Of a stretch of 64,000 nucleotides of DNA, positions 23,047 through 34,080 are shown piece after piece. The notes under the pieces were generated by a model that was not told the DNA's origin, searched no databases, and saw only the letters and a list, made by a program, of their open reading frames with translations. Made by a program: the position numbers and the translations under genes. The first letter of the stretch is position 1, and each line of letters begins with the position of its first letter. The DNA comes from Phlebiopsis flavidoalba (taxonomy: Eukaryota > Basidiomycota > Agaricomycetes > Polyporales > Phanerochaetaceae): NCBI GenBank assembly GCA_035772785.1, contig JAOCPU010000014.1, positions 310,001 to 374,000 on the forward strand. The letters are read 5' to 3'.

Positions 23047-25039
23047 ATTGTTCTTAAAAGTAGCGCTATTCATCGCGCTCAACGTCCTTCCAGCGTTTTG
23101 GGCAGCTGTCCGGAAGAGTTGGCCCTACCACCTCGCGCGCTTCCAAGCAAGCAACCATTTGTAACGTTCTCGACTATGGAGGGTCCATTGGCTCAAACGT
23201 ATGTGAATCGCTATCGAATGGGGCAGTTCATCGCTTAATTTTCGCACACGAAAGGATATCGGTCCCGCTATCCAATCTGCGTTCAATAACTGTGTTTTCA
23301 AAACAAAAGGTTCAACATTGTACATTCCTCCGGGGAACTACAACATGCAGACGTGGGTTACGCTGAAGGGCGCAACCCAGTGGGCATTGCAGCTAGACGG
23401 TATTATCACCCGGACAGCAACGACCGGTGGACACATGATCATTGGTGCATATCATTACGTTGCTCCATCAACACGAGATGTTGATTATTTTTGCAGTCCA
23501 GAACGCCAACGACTTTGAGATGTGGTCAAGCAACAGTGCCGGAGCTATCCAAGGTAATGGATATCAATGTCGCAATGCAGGGTACGTACGAGTTTTGTTA
23601 GGCCGGATGCGAGTTATGCGGCTGGACTAACTCCGTACAGTCCTCGGCTTCTGCGTATCATAACATCGGAGAACTTCTCTCTTCATGACTTGATTTTTGT
23701 AGACTGTGCGCTCCCCTTCCTGTTATGGGGAAAATGTATCTTTGACGCGCCCTCTTTTAACAGCTCCCGAGTTCCATGTCATCCTCGACAATTCCTCGGA
23801 CGGCGAAGTCTACAACCTCGCCATCCGTGGTGCTGACATCGGTGGTTCCGACGGGATCGACGTCTCCGGGTCCAACATTTGGATTCACGATGTCGAGGTC
23901 ACCAACCGAGACGAGTGTGTCACCATTAAGAACCCGTCGTCAAACCACCAGATGAGCGCATCTGGTGTAACCAGAGCGGTGGCTCCGCTATTGGCAGTCT
24001 GGGCTCTGGCACAACCATCGAGAATATCCTCTACAGGAACATCTACACGGTCGGAGGGAGCCAGATGATGATGTGGGTCTATGCCAATTCGCTGTTTCCG
24101 CTGTGACTTCTAACCTCCCTTTCTAGGATTAAAACCAACGGCGGTGACGGCTATGTTCGAAATGTTGTCTTTGGACACTTTCTTGGGCTTTGGAACTGCT
24201 TACGCCTGTGAGTCTATCTCTGGAGTATCCCTCCATCTCTTACTGATCAAAGGCAAGTGGACATTGATGAGTTTTTAGTGGAGTGACGCCTCCAAAGCGG
24301 CCGGTAACGGCGTACAACTGTCTAATCTCACTTTCTCTGTAAGTGCTACATTGACCCACGTCATTGATTGTACATCCTGATGAGCCCATAGAACTGGGAT
24401 GGCTACATTGTTGATGGCCAACGCCGCTCAGCATACCGCATTCTTTGCTCAGACACCGCCCCTTGTACCGACATCAAGGTCCAGAACGTGAACCTGTGGG
24501 CAAGCAATAACGTCGGTACCTACGCTTGCGAGAGCGCGTACGGCAGTGGCGCGTGTCTCAAGTCAGGCAGCGGAGGAGGATACTCCCAGATCACCCAAAG
24601 CTACTCCAAGCCCGCTGCTTTTCTCGACTCCCACGAGTATGGAGCGGCAACTTGGCTGCTGGATTCGCGACAAACTCGCCGATCCCCATTCCGTGAGTGG
24701 AGTCTAGTTCATGACTCCGCCTCGTCTAATCGAGATGTCTCTTCACAGAACCATTCCGACCACCTTCTTCCCCGGTCTTCCCCAGATCTCGCCTTTGGCT
24801 AAGGCCAGCGCCACCTCGTCTGCTAGTGGTAGCAGCCCGACATCTGGCGGTGGCGGATCCAGCTCTGGAACCGTTTGCGCAGTACGGCCAGTGCGGCGGC
24901 CAAGGATACACTGGACCGACCACATGCGCTGCTCCATTTACCTGCACCTATTCGAACGCATGTAAGTGCTCCTCACCTAATCTGATAGTGCGACTATACT
25001 CAATCGTGTCTTTCGCCAGACTATTCGCAATGCCTTTAG
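23047..25039 (+). CDS. GH28 rhamnogalacturonase-like pectinase with C-terminal CBM1 (copy 2), frameshifted
   Basis: Paralogue of the 13.8 kb gene, with the same domain order and intron positions. The expected start reads ATTG (23047-23050) instead of ATG, followed by a signal-peptide-like segment ([18 protein letters not shown]). Core segments: [19 protein letters not shown] near 23130-23180, [19 protein letters not shown] near 23255-23310, [17 protein letters not shown] near 23321-23370, [20 protein letters not shown] near 23497-23560, [18 protein letters not shown] near 23848-23900, [14 protein letters not shown] near 23910-23950, [13 protein letters not shown] near 23977, [15 protein letters not shown] near 24130-24170 and [20 protein letters not shown] near 24390-24450. 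A Ser/Gly linker (24790-24870) leads to CBM1: [16 protein letters not shown] near 24880-24925, CTYSNA, a 58-base intron 24962-25019, then YYSQCL and TAG 25037-25039. Probably expressed on plant pectin; no regulatory site was identified. Confidence 0.87.
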
Positions 25040-25183
25040 GTCGTTCAGAAAACCAGAATATCTACAGGAAGGTGGATTCAAATACTTAGTCTCGTGCTTG
25101 TTGAGCTACATATGCCACCATGTCGGAGCTAGGTCACAATGCGAGAATGGCTATTTGCGTTAAGATACTTATTAGATTTCTGG
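25040..25183. other. Short convergent intergenic region
   Basis: The 3' ends of GH28 copy 2 (+) and the dioxygenase gene (-) face each other across 144 bases. Nothing else is seen. Confidence 0.5.
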
Positions 25184-26541
25184 TCAGTCGATCATGGACA
25201 GGAAGAGTGCATCCGCTACTGAAGCTGTCCCCCAACTCATCTTGTCATCGTGCCCTTGCTCGGCAAGTTTCTTCGTCAACACCCGCCTCCGATTAAGCAT
25301 TGCATCCGCCTCGAGGTAGCAGCCCTTGAGCCACCTGTTTGTCTCCCCACTGTCACCGTCTTCGTGCTCGACATCATTGAACGCTGTCCGGGCGTGGAGT
25401 ATTCGACGGTTGTCGAAAAGCACCGCGTCGCCCTCTTTTAGCGTGTATGAGAACACGGCCTCCGGTTCGTGTACAAGGGACGAGAATCGCTCGAGCGCGG
25501 CGTAGAACTCGAGAGGTGTCGATACAGGGTGAGGGGCTTGGAATGGGGGAGAAAAGTTTATAAATTGCACCGGCTTGGGCCCCAGCTCAGTTGGGGCATC
25601 GTAATCGAGCTCAATAGTGGGATGCTCGTTGTGTAGGTGATTGTCCGGGTGGACGTAGTGGAATGGCACAGGGGTCTTAGTTAGGATGTCGAAATCTTTG
25701 GGGTGAGTCTCTCGGAAGCGATTGGCAGCATGAAGCGCGTCAACAAAAAGAGACATTCCACCCTGTACTCGATTTCGCAGGCAATGCAAAATCTGGTAAC
25801 GAGGCGGGTGTTTGAAGTACCTGAGAGATACGGTCAGAACTTTATCGCAATGGTGGGGACATGCTTACATGAGATCCATATGAAGCCCAAGGTTCAGGTT
25901 AGTACTTGCAATATTTTTGCTGTCCCGGATGTTTATGACGTCCCAGACTCTGCCATAAAACGTCTCGCGAATTTTCCGAGAAATATTGCGCAAGCTGCGC
26001 CACCCTCGCACTCCTTGTCCGAGGTCTTCTCCGTCGGTACAACCTGTGACAAACACTAGTCCGTAGCGAGTGAGATGATTGATAGCAGCTAGATGCCCAG
26101 CTGGTTCCCTGAGTTCGTCATACTCCATGAAACAGCTGTTCAGATGAGGAAATTCGGCTGTTGTCCCAGGCTACGGGATCGAGGTCGAGGTGAAACTTGC
26201 GTAGGTTCTCTTGCGACGCGTAGCGTTCCAAAAATTCGGATGGGTAAAAGGAGTCATGTTTCTGGTCCCCAGCTAACATGGATCCCTTCGTCCGTGACCT
26301 TCAGAGTGTCAGAAAGTGGTTTCTCCTGGTAGACCTCGGAGGATTGGTGTAACTTCTGACGTGTTGATGGGTGAAGACACTTTGGACATTGACACGAGTC
26401 TCTGAGCCACCTATAAGGATATTGTGTCCCATTGAAGGTTATGTTATCATCCACGGTTTGCTTGACAGATGTAGCCAGCCTGCGAAAGCCTTGGAGGCCC
26501 AGTCTGGAGACCCGACGATGAACTTGATGAAGGGCTAGCAT
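25184..26541 (-). CDS. Gamma-butyrobetaine dioxygenase-like 2-oxoglutarate/Fe(II) oxygenase, frameshifted
   Basis: BBOX1/TMLH family (N-terminal DUF971-type zinc domain plus TauD domain), which hydroxylates carnitine precursors. ATG 26541 begins a basic, mitochondrial-looking leader (MLALHQVHRRVSRLGLQGFR). The zinc region reads YPYRWLRDSCQCPKCLHPST (CxCxxC) near 26375-26425. After a poorly read middle (NHLTRYGLVFVTG near 26040-26080) comes NLNLGLHMDLMYF near 25850-25900 with the iron-binding HxD. Next are RVQGGMSLFVDALHAANRFR, LELDYDAPTELGPKPVQFIN-type text near 25560-25610, FDNRRILHARTAF near 25370-25410 with the distal iron His, and the tail SWGTASVADALFLSMID with a stop at 25184-25186. The C-terminal 200 residues are in one unbroken frame. 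Which reaction it catalyses (gamma-butyrobetaine or trimethyllysine) cannot be decided. Confidence 0.85.
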
Positions 26542-26892
26542 CGTTTGCTAGTGAGTAGCAGCCTACGTTCCGATATTTGAGCTTATGATTGGTTGATTTT
26601 GGCCTGTCACTCACATTCACTCGAGAGTTGTAAGAGTGCTGGTCAAGGTCTGGCTAAATCTGGGCTAAACACATGCTCTCGCCTTCGCGAGGGCGCCTGC
26701 GGGCGCTGTGTGCGGACCCGTGACGGCGCGTAACGTCGCGTAACGCGTCATCAATGCACGTGGTTCTCGTGACCTGGGTCGCGCGTGACAAAAATTCCCT
26801 GCTTGCAGCGTAATTCCAAAGTCATCTCTCCCATAATACTCTTGTGACGGGCTACTCACGCTTTTGCTTCGAATTCAGAGGAAGCAAACGAA
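26542..26892. promoter_or_regulatory. Divergent promoter, dioxygenase gene (-) / YTM1 (+)
   Basis: A 351-base shared upstream region. It contains two direct copies of CGCGTAAC ten bases apart (26727-26734 and 26737-26744) and an ACGCGT core (26743-26748), which has the sequence of the MluI cell-cycle box bound by MBF in ascomycetes. No clear TATA box is seen next to either start. Confidence 0.45.
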
Positions 26893-27645
26893 ATGGCCTC
26901 AACGTCTTCGTCTGAGGTCTCGCACCCTGTGGTTTTCACCACGCAGACCGCGTACCCTCTACCTACTCAAAAGTTTATGATCCACTGCGTCATGGCGGCG
27001 GTATCAACTCTCGCAGCTCGTCAACAATGCCCCTGTCTCTTGCCAAACCTTGTACCATTCGATTTCCTTGTCCGTGGAGAGATTCTCATGTTAGGTCCAC
27101 TTTGGCAGAATGGTGCGCGGAGAAGGGAATTGGCGAGGTAAGTCCAAGCTGCAATATTGCAGGGCTTGGGACTACTGCTGAGCAGGCCTTTGCATGTTTG
27201 CGCTCTAGTGCTAACATGTGATGTAGTGAGGAGACTCTTTGGAGACATAGAGTACATCGAATCGGTCATGGCCGGGTCCTCAGAAAAATGAACCATTCGT
27301 TTTCCCCCCACGGAGGGGAGGACTGGGTTTCGTCAGTTTCGTTCAACTCCAAGGATAGGCCAGAGGGTGCGTTGGCTCATACCCTCCGCTATGTTTTTTT
27401 TGCGACTGACGGATTCCCCACATGCAGTGAGGCATTTTTTCTCACTGCCTCTTATGATGGCTAAGCGACCTGAGGCTGTTCGCCTATTCGACACACCAAG
27501 AAAGCTTTCTTCAGACGATGCCCTGTACATTCCGCCGCACGGTTACCTCTATCGCGCTGGTAGAAGGGGTTTCATTGCAACACGCGGACAGTTAGGGCTG
27601 GTACTGGTCGCATAACAACACCAAAGCCGCCTCTTCTACGACGAA
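26893..27645 (+). CDS. YTM1: Ribosome biogenesis protein YTM1/WDR12, N-terminal part only
   Basis: Nucleolar WD40 protein of the Nop7-Erb1-Ytm1 complex in 60S maturation. ATG 26893 begins ASTSSSEVSHPVVFTTQTAY. The NLE domain, which is engaged by the Rea1 MIDAS domain in the family, reads PLPTQKFMI, then RRYQLSQLVNNALSLAKP across a frameshift, VPFDFLVRGEIL near 27055-27090, STLAEWCAEKGIGE near 27099-27140 and, after an intron, ETLEIEYIESVM near 27230-27275. The first WD repeat is HGGEDWVSSVSFNSKDRP near 27310-27365 and FLTASYDG near 27438-27463. Family members continue for six more repeats; here recognisable text fades by about 27640, where abnormal sequence begins. The gene is therefore cut off at its 3' side by the assembly, not by a natural stop. 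Confidence 0.8.
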
Positions 27646-27649
27646 CTTT

Positions 27650-30600
27650 CTTTTCTTTACGGTGTGCGACAATTCAAAACCTGAGGTCCAGGGGGGCCTT
27701 CTCGGGCCGGATGACGGAAACAAACAACCAAAAAATGTCGCCACAATAGGGGGGGTGACTGTTTGCCCGTTCCCTCTCCACTGCCTGCCAATTTAATACC
27801 TGGGGGCTCTTTTAAACTTTTCACAATTATCTTTGCTTCCGGATCTAGCCTAATTGGGAATCCCCAGATTTTATACGGGGGACCCGGGGACTCTTGCATT
27901 CGGCTTGTGGGGGGGGGGGAAACCCGAGTCCACCCTCTCCATCCCGAGAGAAGGCGGGGGGGGACCCGAGGTTTTCCCCTGGAGGAGGGGGGGGGGGAAC
28001 CCCAACCGGGACCCCCCCCCCCCCCCCCCACTGGACCCCCCCCCCCCGGGAAGTGAAGAGGGCGTGAAAAAAAACCTCGACCGGGAGGAGGCATAGGAAA
28101 AGGTTCAAGTCACCCAACTAGGCGCAAGGGGTCCACCTATACCTTTGCCAGTCTTGAAAAAGGGGGCCAACCCCCTCAAACTGCTAAGTGGAGTATGTTC
28201 ACAACCAAAGGCAGTAAATTGTACCCGGAATGATAATCAAAAAAAAACTGGACCCGCTTTTCAGGGCGTTCAGGATTTTTGGGAACCTCTAACCCGTCCG
28301 GGGGTCCATGTGGGATGTTAAGAGACAATTGGGGTGTTTTGCACGAACCAACCGAACTGTGTAAGGTTTTAATTTCTGGTTTCATTATACATTTGCTCCG
28401 TTAATGGGTTAACTGGAAATGGGGGGTCACCCAAATCTTGCCAACAGGGTGACCCGGGGGCCTTCTTCGCGGGAAAATGCCGTTTTTTTGGGATATACGG
28501 CACACTTGCCCCGTTCCATTCGCGGGAAAAAAACCAAAAAACAAAAACAATACACAAGGTTCCCCGGGGTGGTCTGCAGTCACCCAAAAATACCCGATGT
28601 TCGGGGGACCTGTATGGCCCAAATTAACGGAAAACCTTTGCAGGGGCCCAGCAGCGACTCCTTCAAAAATCAAACATTTTTCAGCTTGCCTAGACCCTGC
28701 CCTTCCCACACACCCCCGGCAACGGGTGGGCACTTTCTTGTGCATTTGCAGTTCGCCACCAGACCAGGGACCCAGGTGCAGGGGGACTTTCCCCCGTCGT
28801 CCAGGAACAGCCCAGCATTATTAAGCGGGGGTGGTCATTACCCGATGGGCGTAGAATTCGTCTGTTTGGGGGGGCGTACTGGGGCGGAAAAAAGTCCCCC
28901 CCCCCCTCCCCCCAGGAAAAATACCTCGCCCAAAATTCAACACAAAAGCTGCAAGGTTATGGGGGTAAGGTTCGCCCCCAGGGGGGTGGACGCAAAAGGG
29001 TTGCTGCTCAGCGGGGTCACGAATTGGGGCTTCAGGCGCGTGGTTGGGAAATGGGTTGGAGTAACCAGGGGGGCCTGGCTTGTGGGAGGAGTCTTGTGCG
29101 AGTTTGGAGGAGGGTGGGGGGTAAACCGCCTTTACCCTTTTAGTTTCGTAGGATGAAAAAATAAAAGTGGAGTACAAATTCTGTTTCATTTGCGGTGGCC
29201 CTTAAGCCTGAGGCCTGGAGGGACTGAGGGGGGCTCGAGGTTTATGCGGCTGGGGGGGCCCCCTAAAAGTCGTGAAAACAGTTGAAACGGTTGTGACACA
29301 TTAGTCCCACGTGGGCAGTGCTGTGGGAGGGCTCTTTTCGGGTCCACGGTTTTGCATCTCTCTAACTACGGGACCGTCGCCTGGTGTCTGTCTCAATGCC
29401 ACTATTTCCAATGGCCCACCAACTTCCCCCAAGGCCCTGGTAGTTCTCTCAAGTCGAAAAAAAAAAGCGACGGGAAAAAAAAAAAAGGTAATCGTCATTT
29501 GCACGGGTTAATTATGTCAAATACCGGTTACATCGGGCTTCAACCAAATTTTCCGGTTGTTTTCATCTTTACACGCCAAATCCTTTTCGCGGGGGGTGAC
29601 ACCGTGGACGGGGGGCAATTCGGGAACACTTCTCGCCTCCCTACCCGATCTGGCCAGGTCAAGGGTCCCAAAAGGTGACGGGGGGACCGACCCTCAGGGA
29701 CCGGGAAAGCTTCGGTTCGGAGGTGGAACATAGAAGGCGGGAACATTTCACATTCATTTGCAATTCGCATGTAAAAACGGTCGCCTGGTAGTGGGCCGAG
29801 AGGTGGGAAACGTCACGTGCCGCATTTAGCCAGCTTTAGAAAAAGAAAGTAATAAACAACAACTGGCAGGGTAGTTTTTCCACTCCTCATAATTTCAAGT
29901 GACTAGGGAATCAATTGATTTTGTCGCCCCATAATTTGGGGCTCCTGACTCGATTTGCCTGAAAAAAAAAACTGGGAACCTGTTTTCCAGGGGCTGGTCA
30001 GGATTGTCCCAACCCTTATCATTTTTTCAAATACCTATGCATTCAGATGGTGCATATATCTAACTTAGCACCGTGGTTATTCGTCCCTTGGTTTTCAGGA
30101 AACACACCCAAAGGGGTCATTTCTCTCGGTGTTCGCGGAGACTTAGGCCTTTGGCAAAAAAATCAAATACAGCAAGGGGGAAACAAAAACGGGAAACCCC
30201 AAATACAACTTTTGCTCCTTATGAGTCTTACAATGCCATCCTCGGAAGAAAATTTTGATCCCTCACCGGGTTCCCTGTCGGAGGCCCGGTCTCAGGGGAT
30301 AAAATTTAACTTGGAGGGCGGGGGGACTCCGCGGGGGATAAACTTCCATTGTTATCCCTTGAAAGGCCACAGAGAACTCCACTTTGTGGCTGAATTTCAT
30401 AGGGTCCGCTAACTTGCTCAGGGCTTGGAGTTTGATCAAAACCAATGTGCCTCGTAAAGGATGATACACGAGGTCGGGGGGGACACTAAGGACTATACAG
30501 GATTAATGAGTTGTGGTACTTCATATAAAACGCATCAGGGGGTGGAAGTTGCAAGGTGTTCGTGGTGGTATTTTTTACCCCCGTCATCGCCCCATTTTTT

Positions 30601-33600
30601 TTCAATGCCTCAGTGGCCTGGTATGATAATAATAACACAAAAAAAATGGGGGGAACACTTTAACCAATTTAAGGTTAATCACGCGCCTATCCTGCAAGCA
30701 AGCGCACTTTTTCAAAATCAACGGGGTGACGTTTTCCAATCGAATGAACATGGCGTTCTCCCCCTGGGGGGGGGGGCCCTCCCCAATGCTTCGGCATCAC
30801 GTATCTCCCCTCACTCCTGCCGTAACGAAGGAAAAAAAACAAACACATGATGGATTCTTAGGGGGACCAGAAAGGGGGTATAAAACAAAAACTCTCAGGC
30901 TACGCCCCCCCCAATTCACGCAGCTTGGGTCAGGGAAACAACAACAAAAAAACCAAGGGACGAGCAAACGGTCTCTCGCAATTCCCAGGCTGTTTTGGGC
31001 GTAGGCTGTATGCAAAAAAGGGGGCCATTTTGCGCATAACATCCATTTTTTCATTTGTTAATTCTACAGTATTCTTTAAATCAACAACCAATACTAACTG
31101 CCTATGGGGCCGGCTCTCGAAACCTTTCGGCGTGTTGCTACCTTTGCTCTTCCCACCGGCTAACCATGCGTGAGCGGCGCCCCTTTCCCAACTTGGTAAT
31201 GTTTTGGTGCGAACAAACATTGCTGGATCTTATTAAACATACCCCCCCAGTACAAAAATGCACTATTTCGCGATGCCCCGGTTGGGGAATCGTGGGTTGA
31301 ATGGGCTGTCCTCCGCATTTCCGCAACACCACATAACGCATGTATTAAACAGAAACTCAAGCTTTGATAGAATTGGTTCAAAACAGAGAAGAGGGTCGTT
31401 TTCCACGAAGTTCTCACAAAAGACGCGTTGGTTAAAAAGAAAACTTTACAAAACTTGTGGACTTTGACAAAAAAACTGATATCCCTCGGTATAATTTTCT
31501 TCTTGGCCAAAGCGGCCTATACGGTCTGTGTATTTCGGCCCGATCCCTCAAGGGGGGGGGGACGGTTCTATCTTGATTGGACCGGCAAGCTTGCGGGTCT
31601 TTCGGGGAAGGGCGGTGGGGGGTACGCGGGAAAACAGAACAACCCAATGGCGGAAAGGGTGGTGGACTCTGGGGGTGCTCCGGCCAATGCGGCTCCCGCG
31701 GTGAGCGCCATAAAATGGTTGAAAAACGCCGTCTAGCATTTAGTCAAGAATTATTTTGCCCTCCTTGCTTGGCTAGGGGGGCCGTTGACAGGGAAAGGCA
31801 GAAATAGATCGGCAGCTATTTGCAGGATCATTCATTGGTGGTGGGCTGGGGGGGGACGTGCTTGTACCCCTTTCTCGGTCTATCAGTTGCAGGCATTTCT
31901 CAGCCATCGTGGAATTGGGGCCTGTAGATGGATTCCTCTCTCAAGAACGGAGCGCCTTGGGGAATATAATAACTAGAAAAACACAAAAACAAAGCTAGTC
32001 TCTAAAACAGGTCTCCTGAATGGACCTAAAGGGGGCCGTATTTGCAGGGAAAAGGTTTTTTGTGTGCATTGGGAAAACTTTCTGGTGTTAAATAATGTCA
32101 TAATTCCCGCCTCACATAATACCCACCGCAGGGCGGGGGTGGTTGGTGACTTGGGGTCTCTAGTGGAAAAACGCTCGGGTCTATCGCAGGGGTCAGGGTC
32201 GGTTCCCAGAGATTTTCTTTTCGGTCGTTATTGTTATTCTACAATAAAGGGGGGGGGGGGGGGGGGACTAGTTTGAACCAGAGTGGTTTTTTCTCCAGGT
32301 GCCGAATTTACAAATCGGCTTCTATGGACGGTTGGGGCCCGTGAAAAAACAATGCAAATGGGAAAAGGAAAAAAAAACATGGTTTTACCGGCGGGGGGAT
32401 CATATTTCGGCACTTCAATACACACAAGGGGGGTGGGCCGCCTTGTTTCCGATAGATAAACATCTAGGGGCATTCTCCCAAATCACCGCCTTCGGTTTAT
32501 TTACATGAAAACGCTGGGCTTTTTTTCGGTGATTCACCACTCAAGTGGGGGGGTGGGGAAAGGATTGACTCTAAGCGCCCCCCCTTGCGAACTTCCTTAG
32601 TGGGTTTTTCCGGTCCAAATGTGGTTTCGGCTATCTATGGCTAAAAAAGGGACAATAAGGGGTTGTTTCTCGAGGCGGTTTTGAATTAGTTACGGCAAGG
32701 GGACCACAGGCCAACCACCCCGGTGGCAAATAAACGATCCCACTTTTTTTTTCATTTATTTCTCTCCACAGAAAAAAAAAACACGGGAAACCAAACCGCA
32801 ATAGGATTGAAGCGAGACGGGCTACTAGGGACTGAGTCCTTTGATTTCTTAAGTTGAAAAGGATTAATTCAGTGAATTTCTTGGTCGGCAAAGGGATTAC
32901 TTGTTTGTTCGGATTATTGGCTAAAGGCACTGTAACAAAGGGGGCATCGGAGGTGGTGGGGCGTGTCGCAACCTTTTCTGGATATGCCTGTGGCTTTCAT
33001 TTTGCTCCATGGGCCGGTTCTGTATTCGTTGCGTCCCCTAAAAACACCAGTTCACCATGCTATAAACTAATCCCTTCCCGTTCCCCTCCACAGGCCCCCC
33101 CGGTCAAATTATCGGCGTTACCCGTTAAAACATTATTTCTACCAGAAAAAGGCAAGTTGTTTAGGATTAGGGTTCCTTTACATTATAAGCTAGACGGCAG
33201 TTTTTCGTCCCGGAGTGATGTCAAACCGGTGGACCCCCGCCATCAAGGGTCCCGGGTATACGCCTCAATTCCCATTCCTAAGGGAAGGCGAGGTGGTTTA
33301 CAAGCCGGGCTGGTGGTGTTACCCATGGCGTTTTTCCCCAAACTGGTAATGTTTCAATTACAATGCTGGCGAAATTTCCCTGGTTTTTCCCTCAAATTCC
33401 ACTCTCGCCAAAATCTGGTTTTACCAAAGGCGCTCGCACCGTTAAGGTCACGTCCTTTGACCATGTCCTTCCGCTCCTACGGCAGGCTTAAACTAACCCC
33501 ATTTTTATCCTACTTCCAGGGGGCCAATGTCAGGTTAACGCCCCAACGGCTTCACGGGGGGACCCTGATTCTCACGTTTCTAACTTTCAAAGACGGGGCG

Positions 33601-34080
33601 GGGGCCATTTTTAGGGCAAGGAGGCATACGGGTATTTTTAACGACCCAGGGATCGGGGGGGTTACTATGGGTTGTGTTGTTTTTCTGGCCCAACAGTCAA
33701 CACATCGGGCCATGAGCCGGTTTGTCCTTTCATACCCCCGTCCGGGGAGTATTATCGCGGGTAAGCTTCGGGGTATGGGTTCCACAACCATTCCCAGGAC
33801 CTTCCATTTTTCTCAAGCAACTTCTTTCATGCGGCCCTCTTACAGGGAAATCTAAAAACGGGGGAACTCTCCTTTACCAACCCGCTATTTTCAAAACCCC
33901 GATTTGGACGGGGGGGACCTATGGAGAAAGGGGAGTTTCTTCAAAGCAACGATTTTGGCGAAAACGGAGGGATGGAGGCTTTCGTCGGCCCATAAATGAT
34001 ATCGGGTATGCTTCCACTCGGCTACTCGGGAGATTTAAAGTGCAGGAAACCGGTCACCTCAACGCGGTGCAAAGGTGCCT
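27650..34080. other. Abnormal low-quality block, no recognisable gene
   Basis: About 6.4 kb unlike the rest of the window: runs of G, C, A and T of 7 to 18 bases are everywhere (18 C at 28012-28029, 12 C at 28036-28047, 18 G at 32249-32266), and no domain, intron pattern or codon bias is recognisable on either strand. Open frames are present, the longest being 334 codons at 32854-33855, but their proteins are irregular and match no family I know. The block starts inside YTM1 and ends inside MSH4. I read it as poorly called or misassembled sequence bridging two contigs. It might hide a noisy copy of the missing YTM1 and MSH4 exons. Confidence 0.7.

Noticed and set aside
24726..24947. Minus-strand frames over the GH28 copy 2 linker and CBM1
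   Set aside because: The plus strand encodes a clear CBM1 with a matching intron; the minus-strand text is a shadow.
28419..29156. 245-residue open frame with Gly- and Pro-rich text
   Set aside because: It follows G- and C-homopolymers of the abnormal block; the overlapping frames look just as protein-like, so coding is not supported.
32854..33855. Longest open frame of the window (333 residues)
   Set aside because: It lies in the abnormal homopolymer-rich block, has irregular composition, and matches no family. Long open frames can arise by chance in such sequence.
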